From: JAWSUT01 sp033549345
GTDB lineage: Bacteria > Bacillota > Dethiobacteria > Dethiobacterales > Dethiobacteraceae
Assembly: GCA_033549345.1 (NCBI GenBank)
Contig: JAWSUT010000023.1
Location: 1-51,225 of the forward strand
Direction: 5' to 3'
DNA: 51,225 nucleotides
Shown here in pieces: positions 47,402 through 51,225 of the stretch. The notes under the pieces were generated by a model. That model was not told where the DNA came from. It saw only the letters and a list, made by a program, of their open reading frames with translations, and ran no database searches. The translations under genes and the position numbers were made by a program. Position 1 is the first letter of the stretch. Each line of letters opens with the position of its first letter.

Positions 47402-48316
47402 TTGGAATTCTACCAGTTGGAAGCATTTGTGATGGTGGTGGCAAACAAATCATTTTCCCGTGCCGCCGAAAACCTGTATTTAAGCCAACCCACAGTAAGC
47501 GCCCATGTCAAAAGCCTGGAGAAAGAACTGGGCCTGCCGCTGTTTGACCGTGGTAAAAATGAGCTGATCACAACGCCGGCCGGAGAAACTCTCTACCGTT
47601 ACGCCCGTGATTTACTTGATTTACGTGCTACGACTTTTACGGAGATTCAGTCTGTTCAAAAAGTGGTCGAAGAAAAGATTACCGTAGCCGCCAGTTCCGT
47701 ACCCTGCCAGTATCTGCTTCCAAAAGCGGCCGCTGCTTTTGAAAAACAGTTTCCCGGTGTCTCTGTTTCACTCCGCCAGGAAAACTCTCGAAAAGCCTGT
47801 GAAGATGTTTTTAACTACCACTGCCCCCTGGGTGTTGTCGGGGAGAAGATTCCGCTGCCGCGGCTGGTATTTCAGCCCATTATGACCGATGAGCTGGTGG
47901 TGGCCATTCCCCGCCGCGATGAATATCGTATGCTGACAATGAAGGATTCATTGCATGTGTCCGATTTGGCAGGGTATAAGATGCTCCTGCGGGAGCCCGG
48001 CTCCGGGACACGCTCCCGTTTTGAGGAGGAACTGCAAAAAACCGTGCATTCTCTGGAACTGACGGATGTGACCGTCTATGACAATCAGGAAACGATCAAA
48101 CAGGCTGTGCGCCAGGGATTGGGACTGACCGTTATTTCCCGCTACGTGGTGGAAGACTATGAAGAGTTTGGGCTGCTCGTCACACGGCCACTGGAGGGGA
48201 TGAATCTGAAACGGGATTTTTATCTTGTGTACCATGAGAAACGCATACTGTCGCCGGCATCCAAGGCGCTTCTGACCTTTGTCCAAAACTTTGTAACCGG
48301 GGAGGAAAAAGCATGA
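47402..48316 (+). CDS. LysR family regulator, selenium-metabolism-associated type
   Basis: A 304-residue LysR regulator. The winged helix-turn-helix is at residues 1-62 (MEFYQLEAFVMVVANKSFSR, AAENLYLSQPTVSAHVKSLE), followed by the effector-binding domain from about 90 (ITVAASSVPCQYLLPKAAAAF). This form of the domain is close to the group found beside selenium genes in Clostridia, and the neighbours agree. TTG 47402 gives the family N-terminus; the reading from 47366 adds 12 unlike residues. It overlaps the desulfurase gene by 4 bases and diverges from the DUF3343 gene, a usual LysR placement. The 279 bases between them show no clear boxes. Confidence 0.85.
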   Translation: MEFYQLEAFVMVVANKSFSRAAENLYLSQPTVSAHVKSLEKELGLPLFDRGKNELITTPAGETLYRYARDLLDLRATTFTEIQSVQKVVEEKITVAASSVPCQYLLPKAAAAFEKQFPGVSVSLRQENSRKACEDVFNYHCPLGVVGEKIPLPRLVFQPIMTDELVVAIPRRDEYRMLTMKDSLHVSDLAGYKMLLREPGSGTRSRFEEELQKTVHSLELTDVTVYDNQETIKQAVRQGLGLTVISRYVVEDYEEFGLLVTRPLEGMNLKRDFYLVYHEKRILSPASKALLTFVQNFVTGEEKA

Positions 48317-49470
48317 GAGAGGTTTATGCCGACCATGCGGCAACCACATACCCGCGACCAGGAGAAGTGGTGGAGGCTATGACAGCATTCATGACGGAAA
48401 TTGGCTGCAGCCCCGGGCGTGGTGGTTACCGGCGTGCCCTGGATGCATCCCGCATGGTCTATGATGCCCGAGTCCTTCTAGCCGGATTTTTCTCCGTGCC
48501 GCAGCCGGAGCAGATTCTTTTCACTCCCAGCATTACATATTCGCTCAACCTGGTCATCAAAGGGCTGCTGCAGCCGGGTGACCATGTTCTGATTTCTTCC
48601 ATGGAGCATAATGCCGTCGTCAGGCCTCTTTCCCGCCTGGCGGCCAAAAGTGGCGTCAGGGTGGAAAAGCTGCCCTGCAGCTCTGACGGTACCCTGGATC
48701 CATCACATGTCAGGGGTGCTCTGCGCCCTGAAACACGGCTTGTGGTACTTACCCATGCTTCCAATGTAACCGGGACAATGCTTCCCGTATACGAGGTGGG
48801 AGAAATGCTGGCCGGTACAAATACCCTGTATTGTGTCGACGCTGCCCAGACGGCCGGGACAGAGCCGGTTGACTTCTCCGCACTGCACTGCGATTATCTG
48901 GCTTTTACGGGGCATAAGGGACTTTTGGGCCCACCGGGAATCGGCGGCCTTTGCATCAGTGACCGCGCTGCCGCCGTGACTTCACCGCTTGTTGAAGGGG
49001 GGACAGGAAGTCGTTCTGAAGATGAAAACCAGCCGGAATTTCTGCCTGACAAGTTTGAAAGCGGGACACAAAATGTACCCGGTATCGCCGGGCTGGCGGC
49101 CGGTGTCCGTCTGCTAACAGAGCTGGGCCTTGATTCTGTTAAGAAACAAAAACGTGACCTGACGGCAACGTTCCTCAGTGGCCTTGGCGAAATTCCGGAG
49201 ATTTCAGTCTACGGCACAAAAGATGTGGAGAGCAGTGTGTCAACGATTTCTGTAAATATGACAGATCTGGATAACGGGGATCTGAGCTTTATGCTTGAAC
49301 AGGCCTACGGCATCATGACCCGATCCGGGCTGCACTGTTCACCGCTTGCCCATCGGACCATAGGTTCTTTTCCCGAGGGCACACTGCGCTTTTCCTTTGG
49401 CTATAAGAACACACCTGATGATATAAACACCATACTCGGCGCACTGCGGGAAATCGCAGCGGAGAGATAG
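48313..49470 (+). CDS. Cysteine desulfurase-like aminotransferase, EGID type
   Basis: A 385-residue class V PLP enzyme of the TIGR01977 (EGID) group. It shows ADHAATTYPRPGEV, SSMEHNAVVRPL, CVDAAQTAG, the PLP Lys202 in FTGHKGLLGPPG, and the catalytic-loop RSGLHCSPLAHRTIG with its Cys. Enzymes of this group take sulfur or selenium from cysteine or selenocysteine. Placed between a selenium-type LysR and a YbaK-like gene and near the DUF3343 gene, it probably feeds that carrier. ATGA overlap with the regulator indicates coupling. Confidence 0.9.
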   Translation: MREVYADHAATTYPRPGEVVEAMTAFMTEIGCSPGRGGYRRALDASRMVYDARVLLAGFFSVPQPEQILFTPSITYSLNLVIKGLLQPGDHVLISSMEHNAVVRPLSRLAAKSGVRVEKLPCSSDGTLDPSHVRGALRPETRLVVLTHASNVTGTMLPVYEVGEMLAGTNTLYCVDAAQTAGTEPVDFSALHCDYLAFTGHKGLLGPPGIGGLCISDRAAAVTSPLVEGGTGSRSEDENQPEFLPDKFESGTQNVPGIAGLAAGVRLLTELGLDSVKKQKRDLTATFLSGLGEIPEISVYGTKDVESSVSTISVNMTDLDNGDLSFMLEQAYGIMTRSGLHCSPLAHRTIGSFPEGTLRFSFGYKNTPDDINTILGALREIAAER

Positions 49471-49487
49471 ACGAGGGGGAGGACGAC

Positions 49488-49955
49488 ATGAAAGAACTGG
49501 AACAAAAAATCATCGATTATATTCGCGACCACAATATAGAAGCAAAACATCTTAGCTTTGATGTTTCCTGCCACTCCGTTGACGAGGCTGCGGAGGCCGC
49601 CGGTGCATCGGCTAAGGAATTTGTGAAAAACATCTGCCTGGTGGACCCTGCAGGAGGAATAGCCGTTGCCATCGTCCGCGGGTGTGACCGTGTATCCACG
49701 AAAAAGGCTGCCAAAATTTTGGGAGTAAAAAAAACACGCATGGCCACTCCTGACGAAATACTCGAAAATACCGGATTCCCCTGCGGAGGCACTCCGTCCT
49801 TTGGTTTTAACTGCAATTTTCTGATTGATGAAAAAGTGTTGGATATGCCGGTCGTTTATACAGGCGGCGGTTCTCAAACGTCCCTGGTCAAAACCACACC
49901 CAAGGCACTCATAACTGCTAATAATGCTGATATCGTCGATCTGACCAAAGACTGA
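49488..49955 (+). CDS. YbaK/EbsC-family aminoacyl-tRNA deacylase
   Basis: A 155-residue protein of the YbaK/ProX editing family: CHSVDEAAEAAGASAKEFVKNICL, DRVSTKKAAKILGVKKTRMATPDE, the GGTPSFGF turn and VYTGGGSQTSLVKTTP at the end. YbaK proteins remove wrongly attached Cys or other small amino acids from tRNAs. Beside a cysteine desulfurase it may guard against mischarging. GAGGGGGAGGACG precedes the ATG. Confidence 0.9.
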   Translation: MKELEQKIIDYIRDHNIEAKHLSFDVSCHSVDEAAEAAGASAKEFVKNICLVDPAGGIAVAIVRGCDRVSTKKAAKILGVKKTRMATPDEILENTGFPCGGTPSFGFNCNFLIDEKVLDMPVVYTGGGSQTSLVKTTPKALITANNADIVDLTKD

Positions 49956-50033
49956 TTTTTTTTGCATCCCCCCGGAACATTTTCCTTTTTGTGTACGTCG
50001 AATAGTTATAGATCACAGAAAGGGGTTTTACAC

Positions 50034-50459
50034 ATGAAGAAATGGTTACCGTTCGTTGTTCTCACACTCGTCCTGACACTGGCCCTGGCCGGAGTGGCAG
50101 CCGCCGCCGTCACAGAAGAGCCGCTGGTGCTTGAGGAAGGAGAAGTGGGGATCACATCCGTTCCAGATGAGCCGGTTGAGCACGTTGCTGAGGAAGGCGA
50201 AGAAGGCGAACCTGCTGACAATTTCGTTGAAGAACCGACTCTCGACGTGGTGGGCGAAGGAATTGAAGGTGAAGTTACAATCACAGGCACAAATGAAGAG
50301 ATTTATGCAAGCGGCCCCTCACTTGGTGACGGAATTGACAATCTCAAACCCGGCGCCACTGAGCAAACCAACTATGTTCCCTATGTCGCAGGCGGTGGCG
50401 TTCTCCTTCTTGCACTGGCGTTTGTATCTCTCCGGAAAAAAACTGCACATGCAAAGTAG
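50034..50459 (+). CDS. Acidic secreted or membrane-attached protein of unknown function
   Basis: A 141-residue protein with a signal peptide (residues 1-24, KKWLPFVVLTLVLTLALAG then AAAA), a very acidic middle with many Glu-Gly and Glu-Pro repeats (EEGEVGITSVPDEPVEHV, EEGEEGEPADNFVEEP) and a C-terminal membrane segment (about 115-132) ended by RKKTAHAK. The tail looks like a sortase signal without a clear LPXTG; TNYVPYVAGGG stands in its place. Codon 1 is ATG 50034 after AAGGGG. Function unknown; a surface protein is likely. Confidence 0.65.
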   Translation: MKKWLPFVVLTLVLTLALAGVAAAAVTEEPLVLEEGEVGITSVPDEPVEHVAEEGEEGEPADNFVEEPTLDVVGEGIEGEVTITGTNEEIYASGPSLGDGIDNLKPGATEQTNYVPYVAGGGVLLLALAFVSLRKKTAHAK

Positions 50460-50465
50460 CTAAAC

Positions 50466-50489
50466 AAAGACGCCGATTCGGCGTCTTTT
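50466..50489 (+). terminator. Terminator after the acidic secreted protein gene
   Basis: AAAGACGCCG (50466-50475) and CGGCGTCTTT (50479-50488) around ATT, then a further T. Confidence 0.85.
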
Positions 50490-50520
50490 GCATATCCGGG
50501 ACCTATCTTGCCGCATACTA
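50490..50520 (+). promoter_or_regulatory. Possible forespore (sigma-G/F) promoter of sspH
   Basis: CATACTA (50514-50520) fits the sigma-G -10 consensus CATnnTA, and GCATA (50490-50494) fits the -35 core with a 19-base spacer, one longer than usual. SASP genes are read by sigma-G, which supports it. The predicted start falls very close to the ribosome site. Confidence 0.35.
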
Positions 50521-50540
50521 AGACAAAGGAGTGGATGCGT

Positions 50541-50729
50541 ATGGACAAAGACAGAGCAGAGCAAATTCTGCAGTCTCCCGATCCAATTGATGTCGTTTAT
50601 CGTGGCAAGCCGGTCTGGATCGAAGGTGTAGGAGAAGATACAGCCAATGTAACTGTCATGGGTACCTGCAGGACCATGGATGTTCCGTTTGAAGATTTAC
50701 GAGAAAATAATTTTCTGGGACCGCATTAA
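50541..50729 (+). CDS. sspH: H-type small acid-soluble spore protein
   Basis: A 62-residue protein matching the SASP H family: MDKDRAEQILQSPDPIDVVY, RGKPVWIEGVGEDTANVTV and MDVPFEDL. SspH is a minor spore protein made in the forespore, with an unknown role in the core. ATG 50541 is 9 bases after AAAGGAG and gives the family start; the reading from 50508 adds a tail unlike it. Together with SpoVS it shows that the organism makes endospores. Confidence 0.9.
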   Translation: MDKDRAEQILQSPDPIDVVYRGKPVWIEGVGEDTANVTVMGTCRTMDVPFEDLRENNFLGPH

Positions 50730-50781
50730 AAAAGGGCGCAAACGCGCAATGTCATTAACTTAAGGTATATAGCTCACAAAT

Positions 50782-50822
50782 AAAAAGCAACCCGCATCCA
50801 CTTGGAATGGGGTTGCTTTTTT
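50782..50822 (+). terminator. Terminator after sspH
   Basis: AAAAAGCAACCC (50782-50793) and GGGTTGCTTTTT (50810-50821) form a long symmetrical hairpin active in both directions. It lies between sspH and the transposase fragment, so it may also end that gene's transcript. Confidence 0.88.
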
Positions 50823-50895
50823 AAGTATGGACTTGACTGATTTAGAGCGACTTAAACTAGGGTATTGTTTATTCATGTAGGGAACGGGGCATAAA

Positions 50896-51225
50896 CTAAT
50901 AGCTTCTTTTTTTTGTAGTCGGATATTTTATGATAGGATACTTTTTTTTGCGCTGGAATCGTCGTCCTTCTCTAACTGGAACAAGATTCCGAGCTATACC
51001 TTGGATGATATCTTCAAAAATGGCCCCTCTTTTTTCAGGATCTTCTTGTAAAGCCATGCGGATTAAGTCATCCTTGATGATGCCAATGGCCAGGTTCAAG
51101 TTTATACTCATTTTGTGTTTATAGTGCTTGTCCCTATTTTTACCCTGCTGTTCCTTTTCTGCATCTCGAAGCATATCTTGGGTGAGATTGTACAAATAGA
51201 TGGTTGACAAAATATCTTGTTCTAC
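50896..51225 (-). mobile_element. C-terminal part of an IS4-like transposase, continuing past the window
   Basis: The minus-strand frame is open to the right edge and ends at 50896. The visible 109 residues (NLNLAIGIIKDDLIRMALQEDPEKR, DIIQGIARNLVPVREGRRF, KKKYPIIKYPTTKKRSY) resemble the C-terminus of IS4-family transposases of Clostridia, with basic tail and NLVPVREGR motif. The catalytic DDE residues would lie outside the window. It has a lower G+C content than the neighbouring genes. The outer inverted repeat was not recognised in 50824-50895. Confidence 0.7.

Overview
The window reads as a chromosome segment of an anaerobic, spore-forming, selenium-using member of the Clostridia (Bacillota). 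The evidence is a T-box-controlled trp operon, SpoVS and an H-type small acid-soluble spore protein, a SCIFF peptide with its radical SAM maturase, a ferredoxin-linked 2-oxoacid oxidoreductase, a sodium-pump decarboxylase, rubrerythrin, and a selenocysteine-encoding glutaredoxin gene. No rRNA, tRNA, CRISPR array or prophage was found. I cannot name the species.

Layout. 1-2040: tail of queA, then tgt, yajC and a small membrane protein (queuosine and Sec genes). 2044-3271: a UPF0016 transporter and an atypical cation diffusion facilitator. 3354-10908: promoter, tryptophan T-box and trpEGDCFBA closed by a DAHP synthase gene, nearly all translationally coupled. 10914-14997: a DUF1858 protein, a PII-like protein, two paralogous cation/proton antiporters and an EamA exporter. 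15051-19120: two consecutive ECF sigma/DUF4179 pairs. 19220-20911: unassigned membrane proteins. 20913-22579: SCIFF precursor (50 aa) and maturase, separated by a terminator and a REP-like palindrome. 22587-30564: rarA, yigZ, mnmA, cinA, a membrane phosphoesterase, thpR, recA, recX. 30548-34288: a probable structured RNA, rny, an unknown gene, ymdB, and spoVS behind a sigma-H promoter. 34352-36171: dipeptidase and PHP phosphoesterase. 36295-41082: korDABC and three subunits of a sodium-translocating decarboxylase. 41339-44686: VanW-family protein, SGNH hydrolase, and dinB with an SOS box.

44645-47122 is on the minus strand. In transcription order it carries a Se/S carrier-like protein (DUF3343), a duplicated fragment of that gene, YggT, a DUF2892 protein, the selenocysteine glutaredoxin, rubrerythrin and HutP. 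Diverging from it on the plus strand are a LysR regulator of the type found with selenium metabolism, an EGID-type cysteine desulfurase and a YbaK-like deacylase. The end holds a secreted acidic protein, sspH and the tail of an IS transposase.

Main discoveries. (1) The gene at 45713-45961 has an in-frame TGA at codon 15, in place of the first Cys of the glutaredoxin CxxC motif, followed by a 7-bp hairpin at bacterial SECIS distance. An ordinary gene call would keep only its last 62 codons. It lies beside other selenium-linked genes. (2) A strong promoter followed by a multi-stem RNA whose closing stem competes with a terminator lies between recX and rny, possibly a leader controlling RNase Y. 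(3) An exact 94-bp duplication flanks a 146-bp segment with inverted-repeat-like ends at 46567-46900.
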